From positions 1-9,053 of the forward strand of contig SXJQ01000072.1 in NCBI GenBank assembly GCA_005779345.1: a stretch of DNA of 9,053 bases. Reading direction: 5' to 3'. Of this stretch, positions 1-5,772 are shown one piece after another. The position numbers and the translations under genes were made by a program. Below the pieces are notes generated by a model. It made no database searches and was not told the origin of the DNA. It saw only the letters and a list, made by a program, of their open reading frames with translations. Each line of letters begins with the position of its first letter. The first letter of the stretch is position 1. The DNA is from Actinomycetota bacterium (GTDB taxonomy: Bacteria; Actinomycetota; Acidimicrobiia; IMCC26256; PALSA-610).

Positions 1-503
1 CGCACCGTGTAGCGCCGCAGCGTGGCCGAGAGCGCGTCGGCGATCGGTGGGATCGCGGCGGTCAGACGCGCGGAACCGTCGAGGACGCGCGCTTGTACGA
101 GTGGATGCTTCGCGTCGAGGTGGCGCTCCGTCGCGGCGAGGAGCCGCTCGACGATCTGGCGGTTCTCGTCTTCGCTCGTCGGTACGGCAAGACCGCGGAG
201 CCGGCCGGTGGTGTCGAGGTACGAGACGCGGGCTCCTTCGACGAAGATCTCCTCGACATCGTCACGCTCGAGCAGCTCGGTGAACGGACCGAGGTGCACG
301 ACCGACTGCACGATGCGATCCGCCATGTCGACGGGGTCCGCGAGCGCGACGCCGTCGCCGAGATGCGACCGTCGCTGGTACTGCTCGACGCACTCCTGCA
401 CGGCCGCACGAACACCCGCCGGATCGTCGACCGCGTCGGGGCGCGACTCGATACGCGCGAGAACCTGCCGGCGGATCGCGTCGTACGCGTCGGCTCGGGT
501 CAC
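1..503 (-). CDS. cpaF: CpaF/TadA-type pilus secretion ATPase, N-terminal part (cut by the window edge)
   Basis: The frame opens with GTG at 503 and stays open to the left edge (167 codons), so the C-terminal ATPase core with Walker A and B is not visible. What is visible is the N-terminal domain of type II/IV secretion ATPases of the CpaF/TadA type. It has a helical start (VTRADAYDAIRRQVLARIES), a central stretch GPFTELLERDDVEEIFVEG that resembles the family's 'GPLEPLLxDPxVxEIxVNG' region, and RLTAAIPPIADALSATLRRY near residues 143-165, matching the family's 'R(V/L)xAxIPP...xxxxRR' segment just before the catalytic domain. Such ATPases power Tad/Flp pilus assembly at the inner membrane. The GTG overlaps the TGA of the upstream cpaE-like gene (GTGA, 4 bases), which indicates translational coupling and supports this start. 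The full protein is normally about 400-450 residues. The family call is firm; the exact substrate (pilus or another Tad-like secretion system) is inferred from context. Confidence 0.85.
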   Translation of the reverse strand, partial: MTRADAYDAIRRQVLARIESRPDAVDDPAGVRAAVQECVEQYQRRSHLGDGVALADPVDMADRIVQSVVHLGPFTELLERDDVEEIFVEGARVSYLDTTGRLRGLAVPTSEDENRQIVERLLAATERHLDAKHPLVQARVLDGSARLTAAIPPIADALSATLRRYTV

Positions 504-1702
504 GATGCCACCGCACCCGTGCGCGGCCACCGCCCGAAGCGGACTCGCACCCGCTCGCTGCGGTTTCCGACGGGGTCGGCGCCGGCGACCGCGCCGGCGA
601 GCAGCCCGATCGCGCGCACGAATGCGCCAGAACCCACGGTCGTCCCCGCCCAGGCCGCTCGGGCCACCTCGGCATCGTCGGGCACGAAGGTGCACGATGC
701 CGGTCGGAAGCACCGCTCGAGTTCGGCCTCGATCTCACGGCGTCGATACGCGTCGCGTGGCGCGCGATCGAGGACGACGTGCACCGGTGCCGCCGTCGTC
801 AGGAGGGTTGCGTCGGCGATCCACGCAACGGCCCGCGACACTCCGACCGGGCCCGCGGTGCCGACGACCACGAGTGCATCCGCCTCGGCGACCACGGCGC
901 GCGTCAGCGCGAACCGGCCGCGAGACACGCCGGCGAGATCCTCGAGGAGCGGACCGACGTCGATGACGAGCGTCTCACCGTGTCTGCCGAGCGCGCGCAG
1001 CGCACGGAGCACCTCGCTCGGACGAACCTGCGCCCACGCGCTCACGTTCGGGAGCCCTGCGACCACCCGGAGGCCACGGCCGCGGTCCTGCAACGCCTCG
1101 TCGAGTTCGCCGGTGCCGAACTCGACGGCTTCGATCGCCGTGCGCAGATTCGGTTCGATCGGCAGCGCGAGCCGCTGGGCGATGCTCGGCGCGACCTCGT
1201 CGGCGTCGACGAGCGTGACCGGTCCCTGTCGTGCCAACGCGGCGGCCAGCGCGATCGCGACCTCGGTGGAACCCGACCCCGCGGGTCCACCGACGACCAC
1301 GCGCCGCCCCGGCGAGCGGTCGGCGACCGGTTCGAGCACGGGAGCGACCGGTGAATCGGGCATCAGGAGGAGGAGCGCCTCGAGGAACTCGAGCGGCGAC
1401 GCGTCGTCGTCGACCACGCGATCGACACCCGCGCGCGCCAAGACGTCGTGGCTGCCTCGGTCGCCGCGACCGACGACACCGAGGACACGACGACCGCGGT
1501 CGTGCAACTCACCGACGAGACCCGGCGTCAGTGCCGGCCACCGAGCGCTCGCGACGAGGACCTCGTAGTCGTCGTCGATCGCGACCGACGGATCCATGAC
1601 GAGTTGGCGAACTCGCGCGCCGCCGTGGTCGGTGAAGTGGCGATGGAGAATCTCCACCCACGGTTCGGGAGTGAATGCCAGCGCGATCGTGGGTTCACGC
1701 AT
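500..1702 (-). CDS. cpaE: CpaE-like (MinD/ParA-related) Tad pilus assembly protein with atypical P-loop
   Basis: A 400-residue protein. Residues 1-115 form a receiver-like alpha/beta domain ending in GVDRVVDDDASPLEFLEAL, as in CpaE proteins. Residues 133-400 resemble a MinD/ParA-type ATPase: a P-loop-like GGPAGSGSTEVAIALA (138-153), LVDADE (164-169) in place of the family's 'DxD' after strand 2, GLRVVAGLPN (210-219), and LVIDVGP with Asp248 as the Walker B position. The P-loop has no lysine: neither the signature KGG lysine nor the GKT lysine is present. ATP binding may therefore be weak or altered. In Caulobacter, CpaE helps localise the pilus secretion apparatus; in Mycobacterium tuberculosis a related protein (Ssd, Rv3660c) precedes a tadA homologue in the same order as here. 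The ATG at 1702 is preferred over an upstream in-frame start because the protein homology begins there and because it overlaps the end of the cpaB-like gene by 8 bases. The operon is cpaB-cpaE-cpaF. Ssd-like is an equally acceptable name. Confidence 0.82.
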   Translation of the reverse strand: MREPTIALAFTPEPWVEILHRHFTDHGGARVRQLVMDPSVAIDDDYEVLVASARWPALTPGLVGELHDRGRRVLGVVGRGDRGSHDVLARAGVDRVVDDDASPLEFLEALLLLMPDSPVAPVLEPVADRSPGRRVVVGGPAGSGSTEVAIALAAALARQGPVTLVDADEVAPSIAQRLALPIEPNLRTAIEAVEFGTGELDEALQDRGRGLRVVAGLPNVSAWAQVRPSEVLRALRALGRHGETLVIDVGPLLEDLAGVSRGRFALTRAVVAEADALVVVGTAGPVGVSRAVAWIADATLLTTAAPVHVVLDRAPRDAYRRREIEAELERCFRPASCTFVPDDAEVARAAWAGTTVGSGAFVRAIGLLAGAVAGADPVGNRSERVRVRFGRWPRTGAVAS

Positions 1703-2441
1703 CGGACGCGCCCGGTCCCGGCGCCCCGGACGGTTCCGCTGGCGCGGCCGCGACACCGTCGAGCGGTGCGTCGGCGAACGGCTCGAACCACACGACACTG
1801 TCGATCTGCGCCGCGCCGGTCGAACGCACCACGGTCACGTCACCGGCCGCGAGCGCGGCCGCGAGTCGACGCGCGCCCTCGCCGTCGACACCCACGGTGA
1901 GCGTGAGTTCGGAGTCGCCGCCACGGATCGGCGCACCGTCGTCGGCGCGCCGGCGATCGAGCACCTCGGCATCGACGAGCGCGTAGCCGACCGCGCCATC
2001 GCGATCCACCGCGACGATGTCGACACGATCGCCGACCTCGATCGCCCCGCCAGCGGCCCGCGACGCATCGATGGCGAAACTCATCGCGCGGCCGCCGTCG
2101 GGCGCCGCGACCGTGCGGAGTTGCGCGGCGAGGATCGGATCGCCTCGTCCGAGGTTCGCGGCGACCACCTGCCCGACGAGGTCCGGGGCGTCGGCGGCGG
2201 GGACGAGTCGTGCGAGCAGCGCGTCGTCGGCGCGCACCTCCTCGGTCCCGAGATCGTCGGCGCCGATCCGGTCGCCGACCGCGAGGTCGGAGCGTGCGAC
2301 GACGACCTCGACCCGCGCGTCGGCCGCGCGCAGGGCGGCGAGCGTCGCCGTCGCGCCGAGCACGCCCGTGGCCAACACCAGCAGGTGCCCGGTCGAAAAC
2401 CGCCCGACCAGGACCCGCACGCTTCTTCGTCGTTCGGTCAT
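1695..2441 (-). CDS. cpaB: CpaB/RcpC-like SAF-domain Flp pilus assembly protein
   Basis: A 248-residue protein with a basic N-terminus (MTERRRSVR), one hydrophobic segment at about residues 19-37 (signal anchor) and a SAF domain starting near residue 44 (VEVVVARSDLAVGDRIGADDL). This is the typical 'V(V/P)VAxxDLxxGxxIxxxDL' start of CpaB/RcpC and flagellar FlgA-like proteins. A second beta-rich part follows (AMSFAIDASRAAGGAIEVGDRVDIVAV, about 117-143), which is the RcpC/CpaB core. The tail from about residue 225 is Ala/Pro/Gly-rich and probably disordered. CpaB-type proteins act in the periplasm or cell envelope with the outer channel of Tad pili; in actinobacteria, without an outer-membrane secretin of the usual kind, the role is less clear. 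The start at 2441 is supported by a GGGGAGG Shine-Dalgarno six bases upstream. It is the first gene of the pilus operon and its stop overlaps the cpaE-like start. Family call good; gene name by analogy. Confidence 0.8.
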   Translation of the reverse strand: MTERRRSVRVLVGRFSTGHLLVLATGVLGATATLAALRAADARVEVVVARSDLAVGDRIGADDLGTEEVRADDALLARLVPAADAPDLVGQVVAANLGRGDPILAAQLRTVAAPDGGRAMSFAIDASRAAGGAIEVGDRVDIVAVDRDGAVGYALVDAEVLDRRRADDGAPIRGGDSELTLTVGVDGEGARRLAAALAAGDVTVVRSTGAAQIDSVVWFEPFADAPLDGVAAAPAEPSGAPGPGASDA

Positions 2442-2446
2442 CGGAG

Positions 2447-2453
2447 CCTCCCC
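2447..2453 (-). promoter_or_regulatory. Strong Shine-Dalgarno for the cpaB-like gene
   Basis: The minus strand reads GGGGAGG followed by six bases and then the ATG at 2441. This is the strongest ribosome binding site in the window and fixes the start of the pilus operon. It contrasts with the plus-strand genes here, which lack one. Confidence 0.75.
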
Positions 2454-2481
2454 ACCCGCAGCGACCGTTGTGCCCGGCCGC

Positions 2482-2511
2482 ACGGTAACGATGGGCGCGT
2501 GAAACGCACAA
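2482..2511 (-). promoter_or_regulatory. Predicted promoter of the Tad pilus operon
   Basis: On the minus strand TTGTGC (2511-2506), an 18-base spacer and TACCGT (2487-2482) form a plausible -35/-10 pair of the actinobacterial housekeeping type (TTGACA-like, TANNNT). Transcription would start near 2475 and give a leader of about 34 bases containing the Shine-Dalgarno. The CRP-like site at 2540-2555 would then be centred about 72 bases upstream of the start, a distance used by class I activators. This is a reading of the sequence only. Confidence 0.4.
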
Positions 2512-2539
2512 TGACCGCGAACCGGATATTCAGGTCGCC

Positions 2540-2555
2540 TGTGGCATGCGTCACA
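2540..2555. promoter_or_regulatory. CRP/FNR-family-like binding site
   Basis: TGTGGCATGCGTCACA matches the CRP-type palindrome TGTGA-N6-TCACA in nine of ten half-site bases (the only change is A to G at the fifth base). It lies in the region between the divergent pilus operon and the helix-turn-helix gene, roughly 100 bases from each start codon, so it could serve either one. Actinobacterial CRP homologues use nearly the same consensus. No regulator gene is in the window, so the factor is unknown. Confidence 0.5.
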
Positions 2556-2619
2556 GTGGTCGGCAGTCGGACTCCAGCTTGCCTCACAGTGTGTGAGATT
2601 GCAATGCGGAGTGACAGTG
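2551..2619. repeat. Three copies of the word TCACAGTG in the divergent intergenic region
   Basis: TCACAGTG occurs at 2551-2558 and 2584-2591, and TGACAGTG at 2612-2619. The first two are exactly 33 bases apart, close to three helical turns, and the third follows after 28. The first copy forms the right half of the CRP-like site. The second lies in CTCACA-GTG-TGTGAG (2583-2597), a palindrome with 6-base arms. The rest of the 2442-2655 gap has no coding potential that I can support. Confidence 0.45.
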
Positions 2620-2643
2620 CACATCGCTGTCCGAGCCCGCGGG

Positions 2644-2649
2644 TAGTCT
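2644..2649 (+). promoter_or_regulatory. -10 element of a predicted leaderless promoter for the helix-turn-helix gene
   Basis: TAGTCT (TANNNT type) ends six bases before the ATG at 2656, so RNA polymerase would start at or next to the first base of the start codon. No Shine-Dalgarno is visible before this ATG, which agrees with leaderless translation, common in actinobacteria. No convincing -35 element is seen. Confidence 0.5.
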
Positions 2650-2655
2650 CCGGGC

Positions 2656-2919
2656 ATGACCACGGGCGACCAGTACCCCCCGATCATGACCACCGCACAG
2701 GCCGCAGAACTGCTCTCGGTGCACGTCGAGTACCTCCGCCGAATGGTGCGCGAGGGTCGCATCCCCGCGCACCGCTTCCCGCAGGGACGCGAGATCCGCT
2801 TCGTCCGCGACGAACTCATCGCGTGGGTCGGCGACCAGCCCGGCTACGACCGTTCGCCGTCTGCCGCCGAGAAATCGAGCGAAAGGTCGAGCGAGAAATC
2901 GACCGAGAAATCCAAGTGA
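2656..2919 (+). CDS. Small excisionase-family (MerR-like HTH_17) DNA-binding protein
   Basis: An 87-residue protein. Residues 11-58 (MTTAQAAELLSVHVEYLRRM, then VREGRIPAHRFPQGREIRFVRDELIAWV) are a winged helix-turn-helix of the excisionase/HTH_17 type: the helix-turn-helix 'TTAQAAELLSVHVEYLRRMVREG', then the wing 'IPAHRFPQGREIRF' and the closing 'DELIAWV'. Proteins of this kind include phage excisionases and the actinobacterial developmental regulator BldC. The tail from about residue 72 is four copies of a four-residue unit (EKSS, ERSS, EKST, EKSK), highly charged and likely disordered. The ATG at 2656 follows a -10 element at leaderless distance; Met11 (2686) is an alternative start that keeps the whole domain. 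The stop overlaps the GTG of the following dehydrogenase, so the two are coupled. No recombinase is nearby, so a transcription factor is more likely than an excisionase. Target unknown. Confidence 0.8.
   Translation: MTTGDQYPPIMTTAQAAELLSVHVEYLRRMVREGRIPAHRFPQGREIRFVRDELIAWVGDQPGYDRSPSAAEKSSERSSEKSTEKSK
2869..2916 (+). repeat. 12-base tandem repeat (4 copies) in the tail of the helix-turn-helix gene
   Basis: Four consecutive 12-base units (2869-2880, 2881-2892, 2893-2904, 2905-2916) with the core GAGAAATCGAGC encode EKSS, ERSS, EKST and EKSK. Units one and three differ by a single base. The unit is a multiple of three, so copy-number change would leave the frame intact and would not disturb the overlapping start of the next gene. 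Confidence 0.85.
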
Positions 2920-3785
2920 CCGACCGCGCCGGCCGCACCGCGATCATCACGGGCGCCAACTCCGGTATCGGGCTCGAGACGGCCGTCGCGCTCGCGCGGC
3001 AGGGCACGCACGTCGTGATCGCGGTGCGCAACGCCGCGCGGGGCGCAGCCGCGGTGGCCGACATCGCCGCGCGTACGGGCACCGACACCGTCGAGCAGAT
3101 GCCGCTCGACCTCGCGTCGATCGCGTCGATCCGCTCGTTCGCTGCCGCGTGGCTCGAGCGCGACGAACCGCTGCACGTACTGGTGAACAACGCCGGGCTC
3201 CTGATGCGCGCCCGCACGACCACCGCCGACGGGTTCGAGACGACGTTCGGCGTCAACCACCTCGGGCATTTCCTGCTCACCGGGTTGTTGCGCGACGCGC
3301 TGGTCGCCACCGGCGAGGGGGCACGCGTCGTCACGGTGAGTTCCGGCGCGCATCGCGGCGCCCGGCACGGCCTCGACTTCGACGACCTGATGTGGGAGCG
3401 GCGGCGCTATTCGGGATTCGGCATGGGCGCCTACTGCGCGTCGAAGCTCGCGAACGTGATGTTCACCCGCGCCCTGGCCCGCCGGCTCGAGGGCACGGGC
3501 GTCACCGCGAACGCGTTGCACCCCGGCTTCGTGGGCTCGAACTTCGCCCGCGAGGGCGACGGCGGGCGCCTCGGCGATGTCGGCATGAGACTGCTCCGAC
3601 CGTTCGCGTTGTCGCCGGCCAAGGGCGCACTCACCAGCATCCACCTCGCGAGTTCGCCGCTCGTCGCGGGCGTGAGCGGCGAGTACTTCGTGAAGTGCGC
3701 GGTCGCCGACGTGACGAAGTGGGCCCGCGACGACGCCGCGTGCGATCGCCTCTGGGACGTCAGCCGCGACCTCGTCGGCCTCTGA
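2916..3785 (+). CDS. Short-chain dehydrogenase/reductase, retinol-dehydrogenase-like
   Basis: A 289-residue classical-type SDR. The cofactor motif TGANSGIG is at residues 12-19, followed by Arg38 in AVRN, which points to NADP(H) preference. Asp65 (PLDLAS) lies at the adenine-binding position, NNAG is at 91-94, the structural Asn at 114 (VNHLGHF), the catalytic Ser in VSSGAH (142-146), and the catalytic pair Tyr173/Lys177 (YCASK). HPGFV near residue 210 is the usual post-catalytic segment. The 'GFETTFGVNHLGHFLLT' and 'VSSGAH' wording is that of the RDH11-14/WW-oxidoreductase-like subgroup, which act on retinoids, lipids or unknown alcohols and ketones. Bacterial members are mostly uncharacterised, so the substrate cannot be named. 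The GTG start at 2916 overlaps the upstream TGA (GTGA) and places TGxxxGIG at the usual distance from the N-terminus; it has no good Shine-Dalgarno, consistent with translation by coupling. A hairpin follows at 3810. Confidence 0.9.
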   Translation: MTDRAGRTAIITGANSGIGLETAVALARQGTHVVIAVRNAARGAAAVADIAARTGTDTVEQMPLDLASIASIRSFAAAWLERDEPLHVLVNNAGLLMRARTTTADGFETTFGVNHLGHFLLTGLLRDALVATGEGARVVTVSSGAHRGARHGLDFDDLMWERRRYSGFGMGAYCASKLANVMFTRALARRLEGTGVTANALHPGFVGSNFAREGDGGRLGDVGMRLLRPFALSPAKGALTSIHLASSPLVAGVSGEYFVKCAVADVTKWARDDAACDRLWDVSRDLVGL

Positions 3786-3809
3786 TTTCGAACTCGAGGA
3801 GTAGCCGGT

Positions 3810-3847
3810 CCCGGCGCGACAGAACGGCGCTGTTCAGTCGCGCCGGG
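3810..3847. terminator. Bidirectional terminator hairpin between convergent genes
   Basis: CCCGGCGCGAC (3810-3820) pairs perfectly with GTCGCGCCGGG (3837-3847). After one A-A mismatch the stem continues with GAAC/GTTC around a six-base loop. It lies 24 bases after the dehydrogenase stop and covers the TGA (3836-3834) and last codons of the minus-strand gene. There is no T-rich tract, which is common for terminators in GC-rich actinobacteria. Confidence 0.65.
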
Positions 3848-4397
3848 GACCGACGAATGCGAGCGCGGACACCGGCACCAGTGTCTCGCCGCCGCCACGA
3901 CCGATCACCCGCACATGGTCGGTGCCGACCACCAGTCGGCCGTCGATCGGTTCGGCGCTGAGCACGCTGCCGATCGTGGCTTCGCCGCCCGCGGCCTCCC
4001 GGTCGAGCAGCCGCGCGCGGAACGACCCGCTCGGCAGTTCGTCGCCCGCGGGTTGACTCACGGCCTGCTCCTGGACGACGAGCTGCCACGGCATCTCGGC
4101 GCGGAGCTGGAAGTCGATGCGGCCGGAACCGAGATTGCGCACCGCGACCAGGTCGGCGGCGACCTCGACGATCTGACCGACGCCCCGGTGCGGACCGACG
4201 CTCACCGCGACGCGGTCGCCGCGACGCATGCTCTCGTTCAACAGGTCCGCGACGGTCCGCGAGTGCTGGTAGGCCTCGGCCGCTTCGGCCGTCGCGGCCT
4301 CCTGCTCCTCCCGCCATTCCTGGCGGGCGGCGGCCGCGGCCGACGTCAGCGGACCGATGGGCGGGTTGGTCCCCCAGCTGCGGTCGCCGGCCGTCAT
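3834..4397 (-). CDS. Hypothetical protein with helical N-terminus and small beta-barrel-like core
   Basis: A 187-residue protein that I do not recognise as a named family. Residues 19-47 are Ala/Glu-rich and predicted helical (possible short coiled coil, REEQEAATAEAAEAY). Residues 58-98 (RRGDRVAVSVGPHRGVGQIV, then EVAADLVAVRNLGSGRIDF) read as four or five short beta strands, in the style of an SH3/LSm-like barrel. A linker follows, then a second beta-rich part (about 129-184) with FRARLLDREAAGGEATIG and ETLVPVSALAFVG. No signal peptide or membrane segment is present, so it is probably cytoplasmic. Codon use is that of a true gene in this genome. The ATG at 4397 is chosen because the charged MTAGDRSWG start looks natural; an in-frame TTG at 4466 lies inside an inverted repeat and is less likely. 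No good Shine-Dalgarno is seen at normal distance (a GGAGG sits 24 bases upstream). It lies downstream of the monooxygenase on the same strand, 101 bases apart. Confidence 0.65.
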   Translation of the reverse strand: MTAGDRSWGTNPPIGPLTSAAAAARQEWREEQEAATAEAAEAYQHSRTVADLLNESMRRGDRVAVSVGPHRGVGQIVEVAADLVAVRNLGSGRIDFQLRAEMPWQLVVQEQAVSQPAGDELPSGSFRARLLDREAAGGEATIGSVLSAEPIDGRLVVGTDHVRVIGRGGGETLVPVSALAFVGPRRD

Positions 4398-4427
4398 GCG
4401 CGTCTCATCGGCCCGAACCCCCCTCCG

Positions 4428-4466
4428 TTGAGCGGTCCGGCGTGCATAACCCCCCGGACCGCTCAA
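4428..4466. terminator. Perfect 13-bp inverted repeat after the monooxygenase gene (terminator or operator)
   Basis: TTGAGCGGTCCGG (4428-4440) and CCGGACCGCTCAA (4454-4466) are perfect reverse complements around a 13-base loop. It lies 33 bases past the stop of the flavin monooxygenase, the usual place for an intrinsic terminator on the minus strand. No T-tract follows on either strand; on the minus strand the hairpin is followed by GGAGGGGGG. Because it also lies 30 bases upstream of the next gene's ATG, it could instead be a regulatory site or a leader structure for that gene. Confidence 0.6.
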
Positions 4467-4498
4467 TGAAGAAGGATTGGGGAAGCGAGCGTGGGGAA

Positions 4499-5641
4499 CT
4501 ACGCGTCGCCGAGGGACTTGGCCGCGGCCTTGCGGTAGCGGTCGGTCGAGAACTCCGGGTCGGTGTCGAACCGGGGGATGACCTCGTCACCGAACAGTTG
4601 CACGGTGTGCTCGAGCACCTCGTTGGGGTAGGTCGACCCCGACGGGCCCATGATGAGCTGGTCGACGCCGATGGCCTCCCAGCGCGCGATCACCTCCGCG
4701 CACTCGGCAGGCGTCCCGATGACCGAGGCGCCGGCGTCGCGGCCCGCCAAGATCTGGTCGCGCGTCGGGTCGGGGATCTCCTGTGGCCACGCGGGCACCC
4801 AATCGGGCCGCGGGAACGTGTCGAGGTACTTGAACACCAGCGTCTGTTGGCGGCCGTTGCCCGAGCGCGTCGCCCAGTCGATCGCGTCGTCGCCGTCTTC
4901 CATGCACATGAAGCTCGTCGTGATCGCGATGTTGTCGTTGACGTACTCACCGACCGGCTTCGCCGTCTTGATCGCTTCCTTGTACATCTCCACGAGCGGC
5001 GCCATCTTCTCGGGGGTGCCGCCGGTGAAACAGATCACGCCCAGGCCCATCTCACCGGCCTTCTGGAACGTGCCCGGGTTACCGGCCGCGACCCACAGCG
5101 GCGGGTGAGGCTTCGAGTAGGGCTTCGGCAGGATGTGGCGCTTGGGTACCGAGAAGTACTTGCCCTCGTACTCGTACTCGCCGTCGCGCCACATCGGCAC
5201 GAACTGCTCGATCGCCTCGTCGAACATGGCCTTGGTCTCGTCGGGATCGGTGATCCCGAAGCCGCCCTGCTCGGTGGTCGAGCTGCCCCGCCCGGTCCCG
5301 AACTCGAAGCGACCCTCCGACAGGTGGTCGAGCATGGCGACGCGTTCGGCGACGCGCACGGGGTGGTTCACCGGCGGCGTGATGTTGATGATCCCCGATG
5401 CGATGTGCATGCGCTCGGTGCGCGCCGCGACCCAGGGCATCACCACTTCGTTCGCCGAGATGTGGCTGTACTCGTAGAGGAAGTGGTGCTCGGTCCACCA
5501 CGAGTACTTCCAGTTGTGCCGGTCGCCGACCTCGGCGAGGCGAACCTCGCTCATCAGCCGGTCGTGTTCGGCATTCGGGTTGGACTTCATCAGGTCGTGG
5601 TGGACGAACCCACCCATGAACAGCCCGAACTCCATCGACAT
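4499..5641 (-). CDS. Luciferase-like (LLM class) flavin-dependent monooxygenase/oxidoreductase
   Basis: A 380-residue protein of the bacterial luciferase-like TIM-barrel family. Evidence includes WWTEHHF (48-54), the N-terminal 'EHHF' of LuxA/LimB-type proteins, and the conserved block at 81-119 with ASGI, PPVNHPVRVAERVAMLD and LSEGRFEFGTGRG. Further matches are PHPPLWVAAGNP (around 200) and the late segment VIGTPAECAEVIARWEAIGVDQLIMG, near the end of the barrel. Such enzymes bind FMN (or F420 in some actinobacteria) and oxidise varied substrates with O2 and a reductase partner, including alkanesulfonates, limonene, and sterol or terpene intermediates. The substrate cannot be read from sequence. 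Length is normal. The ATG at 5641 has a GGGAG ten bases upstream; an in-frame ATG at 5635 is an alternative. It appears to be transcribed alone from a promoter carrying a KstR-type operator, suggesting a role in lipid, sterol or fatty-acyl metabolism, but that link is inference. Confidence 0.9.
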   Translation of the reverse strand: MSMEFGLFMGGFVHHDLMKSNPNAEHDRLMSEVRLAEVGDRHNWKYSWWTEHHFLYEYSHISANEVVMPWVAARTERMHIASGIINITPPVNHPVRVAERVAMLDHLSEGRFEFGTGRGSSTTEQGGFGITDPDETKAMFDEAIEQFVPMWRDGEYEYEGKYFSVPKRHILPKPYSKPHPPLWVAAGNPGTFQKAGEMGLGVICFTGGTPEKMAPLVEMYKEAIKTAKPVGEYVNDNIAITTSFMCMEDGDDAIDWATRSGNGRQQTLVFKYLDTFPRPDWVPAWPQEIPDPTRDQILAGRDAGASVIGTPAECAEVIARWEAIGVDQLIMGPSGSTYPNEVLEHTVQLFGDEVIPRFDTDPEFSTDRYRKAAAKSLGDA

Positions 5642-5651
5642 GGCGCGACAA

Positions 5652-5656
5652 CTCCC
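5652..5656 (-). promoter_or_regulatory. Shine-Dalgarno of the flavin monooxygenase gene
   Basis: GGGAG on the minus strand lies ten bases before the ATG at 5641. It favours that start over the ATG six bases further in. Confidence 0.5.
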
Positions 5657-5679
5657 GAGAATCGTGACGAGCAGGAAAA

Positions 5680-5693
5680 TAGAACGTGTTTCA
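5680..5693. promoter_or_regulatory. KstR-type TetR operator at the monooxygenase promoter
   Basis: TAGAACGTGTTTCA matches the published KstR consensus TNNAACNNGTTNNA at all eight fixed positions. KstR is a TetR-family repressor of cholesterol and lipid catabolism in mycobacteria and rhodococci, released by acyl-CoA-type ligands. Here the site touches the predicted -10 element and covers the predicted transcription start of the flavin monooxygenase, the usual geometry for repression. No regulator gene is in the window. Confidence 0.6.
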
Positions 5694-5721
5694 ATTTAGC
5701 GCGACTCTTCGGGGCTGTCCA
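5693..5721 (-). promoter_or_regulatory. Predicted promoter of the flavin monooxygenase gene
   Basis: The minus strand carries TGGACA (5721-5716; five of six to TTGACA), a 17-base spacer and TAAATT (5698-5693; TANNNT). Transcription should start near 5686 with a leader of about 45 bases. This is the best-looking promoter in the window. Confidence 0.55.
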
Positions 5722-5772
5722 ACACCGTCGGACCCGCCCGCCGGGCCCCATGGGGGTGTCGTCGGCCCCGAG

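Noticed and set aside
2583..2597. CTCACAGTGTGTGAG as a second CRP site
   Set aside because: The half-sites are in the wrong order and spacing (TCACA before TGTGA with 3 bases between), so it is listed only as a palindrome of unknown use.
2613..2631. GACAG...CTGTC inverted repeat as a regulatory site
   Set aside because: The arms are only five bases with a nine-base gap, which is expected by chance.
1596..2915. An in-frame upstream extension of the dehydrogenase
   Set aside because: The extension is antisense to the pilus genes and overlaps the helix-turn-helix gene; the SDR fold begins at the GTG at 2916, which places TGxxxGIG at residue 12.
3834..4466. A TTG start at 4466 for the unknown minus-strand gene
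   Set aside because: The extra 23 residues are encoded by the inverted repeat at 4428-4466 and have no Shine-Dalgarno; the ATG at 4397 is simpler, though not proven.
5689..5694. TTGAAA on the minus strand as a -35 element of the monooxygenase
   Set aside because: The nearest -10-like TATTTT is only 7 bases away. TGGACA-N17-TAAATT is far better, and TTGAAA falls inside the operator.
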